64,000 nucleotides of DNA from an uncultured Lachnospiraceae bacterium (GTDB lineage Bacteria; Bacillota; Clostridia; Lachnospirales; Lachnospiraceae): assembly GCA_910586555.1 (NCBI GenBank), contig CAJUJY010000007.1, forward strand, positions 1 through 64,000. The letters run 5' to 3'. A model generated the notes under the pieces. It did not search any database. It was not told the origin of the DNA and saw only the letters and a list, made by a program, of their open reading frames with translations. The position numbers and the translations under genes were made by a program. Every line of letters starts with the position of its first letter. Within the stretch, counting starts at the first letter, position 1. Positions 25,218 through 35,266 of this stretch are shown here, piece after piece.

Positions 25218-26009
25218 TTATGCCCTCATCTTATATTCTAAACGTATTTTGTCTGCAATAAGTGCCACAAATTCAGAATTTGTAGGCTTTCCCTTGCCTG
25301 AATTAACTGTATACCCAAAAAGTTCTTCTATTGTATCCATTTTGCCGCGGCTCCAGGCAACCTCTATTGCATGCCTTATGGCCCTTTCCACACGGCTTGA
25401 AGTAGTTTTATGGTTCTTGGCAATAGTAGGATAAAGACGTTTGGTTATTGAACCTAACATTTCATTGTCATTTACAGACATAATTATTGCGTCCCTTAAA
25501 TACTGGTATCCCTTAATATGGGCAGGAACACCTATTTCGTGTATTATGCTTGTTACATCTGCTTCAAGGCTGTTTACTTTTTTCATATGCTGTTTATTTG
25601 TAAAAACTGTATTTATAACCCGGTTGTCCCTTTCATCGTACAAAGCTACTGCTCTTGTCCTGTTTACAACCATGCGTGTATCAAAAGGCTTTAAAATATA
25701 GTATGCTGCACCAAGTTCAAATGCATTTTCAGTAACACTTTCCTGGCTTACCGCAGAAACTACTATAATTTTAGGCACATATCCTGTATTGTTTCTTAAT
25801 TTCTCCATAACGCCAAGACCATCTATCTTAGGCATAATTAAGTCAAGCAGCACTACATCAGGCTTATAAAGCCCGATTAACCTAAGTGCTTCCTCTCCAT
25901 CTGCTGCTGTTCCTGCAACCTCCATATCTGGTTCTTTAGTAAGGGCTTCTTTAAGTAAATTAACAATTCTTTTGTTATCATCAACTAATAACACTTTGAC
26001 ACTTTGCAT
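25218..26009 (-). CDS. spo0A: Sporulation master regulator Spo0A
   Basis: 263 residues: receiver domain with DD near residue 10, phospho-acceptor Asp in VVLLDLIMPKIDG (about 56) and Lys in ILKPFD (about 108), then the Spo0A C-terminal DNA-binding domain (about 150-263) with SRVERAIRHAIEVAWSRG, the recognition-helix region specific to Spo0A. Phosphorylated Spo0A starts sporulation by binding 0A boxes. Start at 26009 with GGAAGGG 7 nt upstream. It lies directly downstream of spoIVB and recN, the standard clostridial order. The 250 nt before it show no clear 0A box. Confidence 0.97.
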   Translation of the reverse strand: MQSVKVLLVDDNKRIVNLLKEALTKEPDMEVAGTAADGEEALRLIGLYKPDVVLLDLIMPKIDGLGVMEKLRNNTGYVPKIIVVSAVSQESVTENAFELGAAYYILKPFDTRMVVNRTRAVALYDERDNRVINTVFTNKQHMKKVNSLEADVTSIIHEIGVPAHIKGYQYLRDAIIMSVNDNEMLGSITKRLYPTIAKNHKTTSSRVERAIRHAIEVAWSRGKMDTIEELFGYTVNSGKGKPTNSEFVALIADKIRLEYKMRA

Positions 26010-26259
26010 TACATTTCCCTTCCTGCCATAAGGCATATCCTTTCTCTATATATGGGGTTATAATAAAATCATATATATATAAATATATTGCCGCAACACT
26101 AAAAAAATGTTACTTTTCGACTGGACTTTTAAGACATTTGCAGCAAATACCATACTCCTTGTGATTATGACAAATAATTACAATATGTGCTTACAAAATA
26201 CGACGGCAATTTTAGAACAGGAAGGGACGGCATATTACAGGCATATTTAAAAATGTATT

Positions 26260-27573
26260 CTATTCAGAAAGCATATCTTCTATAAATATTCCATATCCCC
26301 TTGTCGAATCATTGACAAATACATGTGTAACAGCACCAATTATTTTATTATTCTGCATAATTGGTGAACCGCTCATTCCCTGCACAATTCCTCCAGCCTT
26401 GCTAAGAAGCCTTTTATCTGTAACTTTTATTATCATTCCTTTATTTTCTTTAGAATTAATATTTATCTTTTCAATTTCAACTTCATAATCTTCTATATTT
26501 TCACCAAGCTGGCACCTTACTATTGCTTTCCCTTGTACAACTTCCTGTTTCATTGCAGCAGGAACTGCTTTGCTGTCATCATAGGCATAATTATTTCCTG
26601 TTACTTTATTATTATTAAATAATTCACCTGATATGCCATAATTTGTATTATTGCTTATTGTACCAAGCTGGTTTGTGCCGCCAAGTTTTACTGAACCAAG
26701 CACTTCTCCTGGCGAACCTGCCTCACCACGTATTACCTGGCTGATTTTGGCAGGGTATACCCCGCCATCTTTTATATCAATAAGAATTCCTGTATCTATA
26801 TCTGTTATTCCATGTCCAAGTGCAACATAATTATTATCTTCTGTAATATATGTTAAAGTACCTATTCCTTCTGTGTCTTCCCTAAGCCATGCCCCTATTT
26901 TGTATTCCCCGTCACCTGCAAGAACAGTGTCAACTTTCACTTTTATATTATTATTGTTCCTTCTTAAATAAATTGTAACCCTTCCTTTGCCATTATCCTG
27001 TACTGCTTTTACCACATCTTCTATATTTTCTACTTCCTGCCCGTTTACTTTGTAAATATAATCCCCTGCCCTTAATATATTGGCAGCAGGTTCATAAGTA
27101 AAACCATCTTTACCTGTAATCTCAGATGTACCAAGTACCATTACCCCGTCTGAATTAATATAAAGCCCTACAGCCCTGCCTGATGGCATAACCTTTTGTT
27201 CTTTAATAACATCTATTTGTATATTTTTATAATGGAACAAACCAAAAAGCTTTAATTTTGCTTTATAACTGCCTGTATTTTTTGCCTGCATCCTGACGGT
27301 TTTATTTAAGTTAAAATGTATATTCCCATCATTTGTACTGCCTGTATTTTTTATGCTTATTACATCAACTGCCCCATCAATTTCGCCTTCCAGCGGTACA
27401 TTAAAATCCAGGCTTTCTTCCCTGTTTTCTATAAGCATTATACTGTCAGGCACTTTCCTGTCTATATACCAGATATAATATATTACAGCCACAAATATAC
27501 TTATGCATAGTGCTGCTACAAGAAAAGCCCTGTACTTCTTCTTTAAATCCCTGTTAATTAAATTTTTGCCCAT
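26260..27573 (-). CDS. spoIVB: SpoIVB serine peptidase
   Basis: 437 residues: one N-terminal transmembrane helix (about 14-34), a PDZ domain (about 130-210) and the S55 peptidase domain with YVALGHGITD (His about 255) and IVQGMSGSPIMQNNKIIGAVTH (catalytic Ser about 398). Made in the forespore and secreted into the intermembrane space, it triggers sigma-K activation in the mother cell. Length and order fit the family. Preceded by a terminator that separates it from recN. Confidence 0.95.
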   Translation of the reverse strand: MGKNLINRDLKKKYRAFLVAALCISIFVAVIYYIWYIDRKVPDSIMLIENREESLDFNVPLEGEIDGAVDVISIKNTGSTNDGNIHFNLNKTVRMQAKNTGSYKAKLKLFGLFHYKNIQIDVIKEQKVMPSGRAVGLYINSDGVMVLGTSEITGKDGFTYEPAANILRAGDYIYKVNGQEVENIEDVVKAVQDNGKGRVTIYLRRNNNNIKVKVDTVLAGDGEYKIGAWLREDTEGIGTLTYITEDNNYVALGHGITDIDTGILIDIKDGGVYPAKISQVIRGEAGSPGEVLGSVKLGGTNQLGTISNNTNYGISGELFNNNKVTGNNYAYDDSKAVPAAMKQEVVQGKAIVRCQLGENIEDYEVEIEKININSKENKGMIIKVTDKRLLSKAGGIVQGMSGSPIMQNNKIIGAVTHVFVNDSTRGYGIFIEDMLSE

Positions 27574-27602
27574 ATCCTAATACTCCTGTCAGAAATATAT
27601 AA

Positions 27603-27648
27603 AAAAGGTACAACCATACATAATTATAATGTACCAGTTGTACCTTTT
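27603..27648 (-). terminator. recN terminator
   Basis: AAAAGGTACAAC / GTTGTACCTTTT stem. On the minus strand it is followed by TTTTTTATA, 30 nt after the recN stop. Confidence 0.8.
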
Positions 27649-27679
27649 ATATTCGCATTTCATTAGAAGTATGTCCGGC

Positions 27680-29365
27680 TTACAGGTTTTTTTTAAGATT
27701 TACTGCAAGTTTCTTCATTTCTTCTGCACTGTTTATAACAGATTCTGTTATTCTGGCGCCTCCAAGTATCCTTGCAAGTTCCTGTACTTCCTCATTTTTA
27801 CCAAGCATACGTATCTGTGTGCTTGTATGTGATGTATCACTTGTTTTTTCTATAAGATAATGTGCATCTGCCATCGCTGCTATCTGTGCAAGGTGTGATA
27901 TACATATTACCTGGTGCCTGCCTGCTATAAGAGCCATTTTTTCAGCAACTTTCTGTGCAGTCCTGCCGCTTATGCCTGTATCTATTTCATCAAATATAAG
28001 TGTGCTGGTTTCATCATGCTCTGCCAGCACAGCCTTAACTGCAAGCATTATCCTTGAAAGTTCACCACCTGATGCTGCCATGCCGATAGGCTTTAAATCT
28101 TCACCTGGATTTGCAGAAAGCATAAATTCTATTTCATCAGTGCCATTTGCTGTATATTCCTTTAATGTACGTATATCTATAGAAAACTGTACTTGTAAGA
28201 AATTAAGGTCTGCAAGTGCATCTTTAATTTCTTTTTCAAGTATTTTTGCACACCTTTTACGTACCAAAGACATTTGTGCAGAAAGTTCTTTAAGTTTTGC
28301 CTCTTCCTTTTTTATCTTTTCTTCAAGTTCTGCTTTATATACTTCATATTCCCTGTAACGCCCTAATTTTTTGCGGAGCTTATCCGCATATTCATTAACA
28401 AGTGCTGTAGTAGCGCCAAACCTTGCCTTAATCTTCCTTACCAGGTCAAGGCGCTGTTCTGTTTCTTCAAGTTTGCTGCCATCTGTTTCCATGTTCTCCA
28501 TATAACTTGTTATATCCCTGTTAAAATCAGATACAAGGCTGTCAATTTCAGAAAGCTGTTCTGCAAACTGGTTTAAATTATCATCATATTCACAAAGCCT
28601 TCCAATTATCCTGAGTGAATATGCAAGTTTTTCTGATACTGTATCATTAGCATTAGAACCCATAAATGAATAAATCTCACTAAGCCCGTTTAACACACTG
28701 CCTGCATTGGATAACTGCCTGTAGGTATTTTCAAGGTTCTCTTCTTCACCATGTATAAGTGCTGCATTTTCTATTTCATTTAGTTCATATTCCATAAATG
28801 AAATTTCGCGCAGCCTTTCTTCTTCAGGAATATTTTCAGATTCCTTTTGTTCTATAAGCTTTCTGTATGTGCTGTATGCCTTGGCATATTTTATACTGGT
28901 GCCAGCCATTTCCTCCCTGGCATACCTGTCTACTATTTCCATATGCTTAGCCTTATATAACAGCGACTGCTGCTCATTCTGTCCATGCACATCAATAAGT
29001 ACAGCCGCTGCCTGTTTAAGCACTGATACAGGGACACTTTCACCGTTAATCCTGTTAATGCCCCTGCCTTTAGTAAACTTGCGGGAAATTAAAACTTCAT
29101 CATCTTCTGTTGTTATTCCATGTTCTTTTAGGTATTCTTCCTGTTCTTTGGTATCTACGGAAAATAACAGTTCCACAAGTGCAAAATCTGCACCTTTTCT
29201 TATAATATCTTTGGGGGCTTTGCCCCCGGTTGCCATATTGATTGAACCAATTATTATTGATTTTCCTGCACCAGTTTCACCAGTAAGGACATTAAGCCCG
29301 TCTGAAAAATCAACTTCGATTTCATCAATTATAGCAAGGTTTTTAACATGTAAATTTATAAGCAA
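27680..29365 (-). CDS. recN: DNA repair ATPase RecN
   Basis: 561-residue SMC-like ATPase for double-strand-break repair. Walker A LTGETGAGKSII (about 28-39) at the N-terminus, a long coiled coil in the middle (about 160-370), and the C-terminal ABC signature ASGGELSRIMLA (about 432-443) with Walker B STLIFDEIDTGISG. Start is TTG 29365 (M-L-I-N-L-H) with GGAGG about 10 nt upstream; no ATG fits. It begins 33 nt after the big surface-protein gene, whose read-through could reach recN. Confidence 0.93.
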   Translation of the reverse strand: MLINLHVKNLAIIDEIEVDFSDGLNVLTGETGAGKSIIIGSINMATGGKAPKDIIRKGADFALVELLFSVDTKEQEEYLKEHGITTEDDEVLISRKFTKGRGINRINGESVPVSVLKQAAAVLIDVHGQNEQQSLLYKAKHMEIVDRYAREEMAGTSIKYAKAYSTYRKLIEQKESENIPEEERLREISFMEYELNEIENAALIHGEEENLENTYRQLSNAGSVLNGLSEIYSFMGSNANDTVSEKLAYSLRIIGRLCEYDDNLNQFAEQLSEIDSLVSDFNRDITSYMENMETDGSKLEETEQRLDLVRKIKARFGATTALVNEYADKLRKKLGRYREYEVYKAELEEKIKKEEAKLKELSAQMSLVRKRCAKILEKEIKDALADLNFLQVQFSIDIRTLKEYTANGTDEIEFMLSANPGEDLKPIGMAASGGELSRIMLAVKAVLAEHDETSTLIFDEIDTGISGRTAQKVAEKMALIAGRHQVICISHLAQIAAMADAHYLIEKTSDTSHTSTQIRMLGKNEEVQELARILGGARITESVINSAEEMKKLAVNLKKNL

Positions 29366-29398
29366 GCCCTTTTTACCTCCTGGCCATTTTTCTGTTAT

Positions 29399-32300
29399 TT
29401 ATTCATTTACAGAGGTTATTGTAACCCGGCATGATAACCTGCATCCATTTACATAAGCATATATATATGTTGTACCTTCTGATCTTCCGGTTATTTTTCC
29501 ATTTTCTACTGTGGCTATCCTTGCATTTGAGGTATACCATGTAACATTATCCGCAGTACCAAGCATTATAAGCGTTTCAGTATCATACTGCCTCATTACA
29601 AGTTCTGTTTTATTAAGTGCAACTACATTAACATTTACAGTTGATGATGCACCACTTGTTGCAAGAATTGTAATAACAGCATCTCCTGTCCCTACAGCAG
29701 TTACCCTGCCTTTATTATTAACCCTTGCAACCCTTTCATTATTTGAAGCAAATTCAAGCCCGTCTGATGTATTATCTGGGAGTACTTTATATGTAAGCTT
29801 CCTGCTGTCACCTCTTTGTAATGTAAGGTCAGACTGTGCAACTACTATACTTGTAGCAGGCACAGCATCAAGCACTTTAACAAAACATCTTGCTTTCCTG
29901 TTACTGCCATCTGTTGCTGTTGCAGTAATATAGGTATTACCTTCTGATATAGCCCTTACCTTGCCTGTGCCAGTAACCCTTGCTATTGACTCATCACCAC
30001 TGGTCCACTTAACTTTTTTAATGGTTGCATTAGATGGTTTGCATCTGGCTGTCAGTTTCTTGCTTCTTCCTACATAACATACCATATAGTCAGAATTAAG
30101 GCTTATGCTTGATATTCTTTGTATTACCCTTACTTTACATGTTGCTTTTGCACGTACAGCATCATTTGTTGTAACAGTAATTTTTGTAAGGCCTACTTTT
30201 TTACCAGTAATTTTACCACCACTGCTTACTGTAGCAACCCGCTTGTTAGCAGACTTCCATGTTACTTTTGGAAGTGAGGTATTATTAGATTTTACAGTCT
30301 TTTTAAGCCTGTATGTCTGCCCTACACCAATTCTTATATTCTTTTTATCAATACTTACAGAACTCTTAAGCTTTGCAACTTTTACTTTGCATCTTGCAGT
30401 CTGGTTATATTTTGTAAGTGTACATGTAATTGTACATGAGCCTATTCTTTTAGCTGTAACTTTGCCTGATGCATCTACTGTTGCAATAGACGAGTTAGAA
30501 GTAGACCATTCTGCTGTTTTCTTAGCATTTTCAGGTTTTGTAACTTTTTTAAGCTTAAAAGTTTTTCCTACTGCTATTTCCCTGGATGAAGGTGATAGTG
30601 AAAACTCAATCGCATTGTCAACATGTACCATACATGTTGCAATAAAACCTCCATCTTCTGCCTGGCACTGGATTATCGCATCACCAGCACCTATACCTGT
30701 TACTTCACCTTTTTCACTTACTTTTACAACACCCTCGTCAAGCGACTGGTATTCAACATTTTTATTAGATGCATTATTTGGTGTAAATACAGGTGTAAGT
30801 GAAAACTTATCACCAACCTTAATATTCTGTGTATCAGGTGTAACATCAAAATCTGTAACATTTATTGGCACTGGTTTTACTTCTATAGTACTTGTTCTTA
30901 TTAAAGGCACTTTATTCTTAGTATCTGTGTATACCGCTGAAACTGTAACCTTTCCTTCCTTTACACCTCTTACAAGACCAAGTGAAGTAACACTTGCAAT
31001 GCCTGAATCCGATGAACTCCATGTTACATTCTGGTTAGTAGCATTATTTGGCGTAAATGTCTTAACAAGCTGTAATGTTGCACCAATATAAACAGTTTCA
31101 GCAGCCGGCGTTAATACAAAATCCTTCGCTTCTATTGTTGATGCTGTAACATGTACAGTACATGTTTTTACACCTGCCTGGCCAAGATCTTCTGATATAC
31201 ATGAAAGGACTGCCTGCCCTTCAGCAATACCCTGTATAACACATGTACCATCTGTAGAACCAGGGGTAACCCTGAATATTGAGTCATCAGATGAAGTAAA
31301 TGTAACTTTTTTATTAACATCTTTATCAGGTTTATAGATAATTTCAATCTGTTTTGAACCACCTACGTTTATATATGTAGTTCTTGATTCAAAATCTATA
31401 GATGTCAGTCTGTCCCTTACAGTAACTTTAATTATATTTTTTGCTTTATTTCCATCTGAATCTGCAAGAGCTGCCTCAACATTAATATAAGTAGAACCAG
31501 GGCCTGTAGCAGTAACTTTTCCTGTAGCATCAACCTTAGCAACCTTTTCATCAAGTGATGTCCATACAAGTGATGTGTTAGTTGCATCTACCGGGTTAAA
31601 TGTAGCTTTTATAGTATGTGAATCACCCCTTACCATACTAAGTTCTTTTGGATCTACTGTAATTGTAGAAATAGGCTTGGATATTATATTTAATATACAA
31701 AATGCTGTATATTTGCTGCTTGCAACTGAAATATATGTTGAACCCTCTTTTAAAAGTGTAACCTTACCTGTTTCATCAACTGTAGCAACTGTTTTATCTG
31801 ATGAATCCCATTTAAAATCTTTCTCTGTAGCATTGCTTGGCTGGTATAATGCTTCCATAAATACAAAACCCTGTGGAAGTGTTGCATCATATGTAGTATA
31901 TTTCTTCTTAGCCACGCCTATATCAAGGGATGTAATAGGCTGCTGTACAGTAATAATACATGTTGCATAAACATTATTAGCAGCATTAACTGCTGTAATA
32001 ACTGCTGTACCTGGCTTACGTGCTGTAACCTGCGCAGAAGGTGTAGCTGCTGATGAATCAACTACGGTTGCTATTCCTGTATCAGAAGAAATCCATGTAA
32101 GCCTGTATGAACCTGTAAGATCTGTTGTAATAGTCTGTACATCTCCTACTTCCATAGTAAGTGCTGATGGCTTTATATGGAAACCAGATGTAGTTATATC
32201 TATAATAATCTGGCAGGAAGCCGTAAGTGTTATACCATTTGATGTAGTCCTTCTAAGCGTAACCGTTACATGCCCGCCGGCAGGTGTGGTTTTTACTGCC

Positions 32301-34093
32301 TTAATAGTTGCATAACGTCCCTGTTCTGCAATTTTAACAAAACTTCCATTAGGGTCATCTGGTGACACCCACTCATATTCTGCTTCTTCATTTTCTGTAC
32401 CAGAACCAAGTACCCCGTATAACTGTAATTCCTCCCCTACTGACATACGTGTCTGGGAAATATTAAGCGAAAACGTATCTGTTATATTAATTGTTATAGT
32501 TACCCTCTGTCCTTCTTTTATTTCCCTTAACCCTGTTTCAAGAATTTTGGAATTAGCTGTAACATCAATATAAGCTGTACCAACCCTTGTCGCTGTAACA
32601 GTTGTCATGTCACTGGACAATGAAATAAAGTTATTACTGTTTCCTGCGGATATAGCACTATCTGTTGCAGGTTCACCCTCATCATCTCCTGAAGGTGAAG
32701 GAGCATCTTCTACAACACGTGGCACAGGTACAAAACAATCCATAAAAGTATCGTCTGTTATATTAAATGCATCTGGAAGACTGTATGTACCGCCAACATT
32801 TAATGAAATAGTTATATTTTTATAATTGCTGTAAACATACACACCATTTTTAATGGCTACAGGAGCACATCCTGGTACTGTAGTACGTGCGGATTCAAAT
32901 CCCCTGTATGTACCTGCTACATAGAAAAGCACTGAGTATGTACCTGCCTTTGCATTAAGCCTGTAACTGTTTATTGATGGCATCCATACAAGGTTTGCCT
33001 CATCTTTAAAATCATCTGTAACATTGCCAAGCGAATCCCTTACAAGGAATGTCTTTGTACCTTCTTTCTTTGCAATTACCCATGCAAGTTTATCTGATAT
33101 TGCATCAAGCTGGTTATGTTCAAACTGTACAGATACTTTTATAATATCACCATTATTTACCTGGTATAATGAATCTGGCGTGCCTGTTCCTGTGCCATCA
33201 TCTATCCCAGAAGAATTTGTTCCAATATTCTGTCCGCCTGAATCTGTAATTTTAGGCCTTACATAAACTTCTATTGTATCCTGGCGCGTAGTAGTATCAT
33301 CACGCCAGCTTACTGATAATGTAGTACGCCCTGCACCTACTGCCCTTATACCTCCACGCACTGTTTCATTACCATCTTTATCTTTTGCTGTCATCATTCT
33401 GTCAACTTCAATAATATCTTCATTGCCTGATACCCAGTCTGCCTGTATTGCACTGCTTGTAGTATTTGTAGTATCCTGTGAGGCATTACCAAAAATAAGG
33501 TTAAGGTATTTCTGTTCTTCTGGTACTGAAGCATTTTTACCAAATGGAAGTTCTGCTTCGGGATCTAATATAATAGCACTTCTTTCATTTTCAAGAAATA
33601 TCTTCCTTATATATGCGCCTTTTGCATTATCATTTAAGTATTCATTAACAGAGAAAGCTACTGTAATCTGTATAGTAGCCTCAAATAATGGTTTGGTATC
33701 ACTTGTTGGGTTTGTTGCATACGCCGATATGCTTAATGATAACTCACCCATATCCTTTGCTTCTACTTGTAAAGCAGAGGCAGCTCCTTCAAACACTGTT
33801 CCATTATTCGTAGCGCCTGGATTGGTTATTGCCATATTCCTATCATTAGAAAGGCTTGCCTTTATATATCCGACACCATGCCCTGCCGGAGCCATGCTGA
33901 ACGTATCATTATGCCTTCGCATTGTATAAGTTCCACCAATCTGCTGCCCGTCACTGTTTTGTAAATACACATCTGCTGCCCGTGTATCATCTTTATTCCT
34001 AAATGAATGTACTGCCATAAATGCAATTAAAAACACTGATGTCAGAAGTACCATCCATTTCCATTTTTTGTTAGTCCTTGCAATCCTTTTCAT
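29399..34093 (-). CDS. Giant surface protein with bacterial Ig-like (BIG2) repeats
   Basis: 1564 residues. N-terminal membrane anchor or uncleaved signal (about 13-31). The first 500 residues are less regular; after them come at least ten BIG2 domains, each with the VTWxSSDxxIATVxxxGxVTAxxxGxxxITxxx pattern broken into about 80-residue units, to the last residue. Many units start with SIxLxxxxxxxxVGxxxxL. BIG2 domains are found in adhesins and other long surface fibres. There is no LPXTG, so how it is held outside is unclear; the N-terminal helix may be the anchor. Lys/Arg-rich units near residues 1150-1330 contrast with acidic early units. GGAGG precedes ATG 34093. Confidence 0.88.
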   Translation of the reverse strand: MKRIARTNKKWKWMVLLTSVFLIAFMAVHSFRNKDDTRAADVYLQNSDGQQIGGTYTMRRHNDTFSMAPAGHGVGYIKASLSNDRNMAITNPGATNNGTVFEGAASALQVEAKDMGELSLSISAYATNPTSDTKPLFEATIQITVAFSVNEYLNDNAKGAYIRKIFLENERSAIILDPEAELPFGKNASVPEEQKYLNLIFGNASQDTTNTTSSAIQADWVSGNEDIIEVDRMMTAKDKDGNETVRGGIRAVGAGRTTLSVSWRDDTTTRQDTIEVYVRPKITDSGGQNIGTNSSGIDDGTGTGTPDSLYQVNNGDIIKVSVQFEHNQLDAISDKLAWVIAKKEGTKTFLVRDSLGNVTDDFKDEANLVWMPSINSYRLNAKAGTYSVLFYVAGTYRGFESARTTVPGCAPVAIKNGVYVYSNYKNITISLNVGGTYSLPDAFNITDDTFMDCFVPVPRVVEDAPSPSGDDEGEPATDSAISAGNSNNFISLSSDMTTVTATRVGTAYIDVTANSKILETGLREIKEGQRVTITINITDTFSLNISQTRMSVGEELQLYGVLGSGTENEEAEYEWVSPDDPNGSFVKIAEQGRYATIKAVKTTPAGGHVTVTLRRTTSNGITLTASCQIIIDITTSGFHIKPSALTMEVGDVQTITTDLTGSYRLTWISSDTGIATVVDSSAATPSAQVTARKPGTAVITAVNAANNVYATCIITVQQPITSLDIGVAKKKYTTYDATLPQGFVFMEALYQPSNATEKDFKWDSSDKTVATVDETGKVTLLKEGSTYISVASSKYTAFCILNIISKPISTITVDPKELSMVRGDSHTIKATFNPVDATNTSLVWTSLDEKVAKVDATGKVTATGPGSTYINVEAALADSDGNKAKNIIKVTVRDRLTSIDFESRTTYINVGGSKQIEIIYKPDKDVNKKVTFTSSDDSIFRVTPGSTDGTCVIQGIAEGQAVLSCISEDLGQAGVKTCTVHVTASTIEAKDFVLTPAAETVYIGATLQLVKTFTPNNATNQNVTWSSSDSGIASVTSLGLVRGVKEGKVTVSAVYTDTKNKVPLIRTSTIEVKPVPINVTDFDVTPDTQNIKVGDKFSLTPVFTPNNASNKNVEYQSLDEGVVKVSEKGEVTGIGAGDAIIQCQAEDGGFIATCMVHVDNAIEFSLSPSSREIAVGKTFKLKKVTKPENAKKTAEWSTSNSSIATVDASGKVTAKRIGSCTITCTLTKYNQTARCKVKVAKLKSSVSIDKKNIRIGVGQTYRLKKTVKSNNTSLPKVTWKSANKRVATVSSGGKITGKKVGLTKITVTTNDAVRAKATCKVRVIQRISSISLNSDYMVCYVGRSKKLTARCKPSNATIKKVKWTSGDESIARVTGTGKVRAISEGNTYITATATDGSNRKARCFVKVLDAVPATSIVVAQSDLTLQRGDSRKLTYKVLPDNTSDGLEFASNNERVARVNNKGRVTAVGTGDAVITILATSGASSTVNVNVVALNKTELVMRQYDTETLIMLGTADNVTWYTSNARIATVENGKITGRSEGTTYIYAYVNGCRLSCRVTITSVNE

Positions 34094-34242
34094 ATCAAAA
34101 CCTCCATACTATACTGTTTATGCAAAACAAGCTTTCCCCATACATTACGCACAATATACTAATTTAAATAAGTATACTGATAAAAAATGGCAATATAATG
34201 TCTTAAATCCTGCCAATTATTAAATTTTTATTACAATATAGG

Positions 34243-34404
34243 TTAATCCCTGTCCTGTTTACAGTTAATTAAATCATCACTTTCAAATAATGGCACACCC
34301 GGAAAATATTCAAATGAACTGCAAACCATGTAATACTTTCCTTCTGCACTGCACACATCTGGGTCAGGATAAAACCCTCTTATAATTGGATTAATTATTT
34401 TCAT
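34243..34404 (-). pseudogene. N-terminal remnant of a GH43 glycosidase
   Basis: A 53-codon frame from ATG 34404 reads as the start of GH43 beta-xylosidases/arabinofuranosidases: NPIIRGFYPDPDVC, with the general-base Asp motif, then YYMVCSSFEYFPGVPLFES, then a stop. GH43 enzymes run for 300-550 residues, and nothing homologous continues in any frame before the BIG2 gene at 34093. So only the first blade of the propeller survives. It is not the start of a functional enzyme. Confidence 0.8.
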
Positions 34405-34418
34405 CTTTATGCTTTGTC

Positions 34419-35162
34419 CTATTCGTCCCAGTTATGGTATACGTCCTGTACATCATCATCATCATCAAGCAGATCCAGGGTACGTTGTAACTGTCTTATA
34501 TCATTCTCATCCGACAGCGTAACATAATTTTGTGGTATCATTGTAACTTCTGCACTAACCATAGGAAGTTTTTCTGCTTCAAGTGCTTCACGTACAGCAC
34601 TAAAATCACCAGGGGAAGTAATTATTTCATATGAATCTTCTTCTTCTGAAAAATCCTCTGCCCCTGCATCAAGTGCAGCCATCATTATATCATCTGCTTC
34701 CATCTCTATATTATTATCGTCCATTTCTTCCTTTGAAATAATAATCTGTCCCTTTTCATCAAACATATATGACACACAACCTTGTGTGCCTACACTTCCG
34801 CTCCCTTTGGTAAAGGCATTCCTCACATTACTTGCTGTGCGGTTCTTGTTATCCGTAAGTGCCTTAACTATAATGGCTGTACCGCCTGGCCCGTATCCTT
34901 CATATGTCACAGCTTCATAATTAACACCAGCAGCATCACCAGCAGCTTTTTTAATTCCACGTTCAATGGTATCATTTGGCATATTATTAGCCTTAGCCTT
35001 GGCAATAACATCCCTTAGCCTGCTATTATTTTCAGGATCAGCACCTCCTTCTTTAACTGCAACAGCTATTTCCCTGCCTATAATAGTGAAAATCTTGCCT
35101 TTCTTAGCATCATTCTTCTCTTTTTTATGCTTTATATTTGCAAATTTTGAATGTCCTGACAT
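34419..35162 (-). CDS. YebC/PmpR-family protein
   Basis: 247 residues with the conserved start MSGHSKFANIKHKKEKNDAKKGK cut by family spacing, then RDVIAKAKANNMPNDTIERGIKKA and YEGYGPGG (about 80-87), and an acidic C-terminal end. The family was long annotated as a transcriptional regulator; some members help ribosomes through proline-rich stretches. The sequence does not separate these roles. GAAAGGAAG before ATG 35162. It stands apart from the usual ruvABC neighbours. Confidence 0.93.
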   Translation of the reverse strand: MSGHSKFANIKHKKEKNDAKKGKIFTIIGREIAVAVKEGGADPENNSRLRDVIAKAKANNMPNDTIERGIKKAAGDAAGVNYEAVTYEGYGPGGTAIIVKALTDNKNRTASNVRNAFTKGSGSVGTQGCVSYMFDEKGQIIISKEEMDDNNIEMEADDIMMAALDAGAEDFSEEEDSYEIITSPGDFSAVREALEAEKLPMVSAEVTMIPQNYVTLSDENDIRQLQRTLDLLDDDDDVQDVYHNWDE

Positions 35163-35266
35163 TTATTTATCTTCCTTTCATAAAATATTCTTAAAGTGCC
35201 TGTCCTATATACATTACCACTTTTTTTAAGGATTGTCTATCCAGAAAAAACAGACAGTATCTGGTT

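Noticed and set aside
26113..26122. AGTCGAAAAG on the minus strand upstream of spo0A as a possible 0A box
   Set aside because: Only six of seven bases match TGTCGAA and there is no second site; chance matches are common in this AT-rich region.
29511..31091. Plus-strand ORFs opposite the BIG2 protein gene
   Set aside because: Low-complexity antisense frames of a repetitive gene; no start signals.
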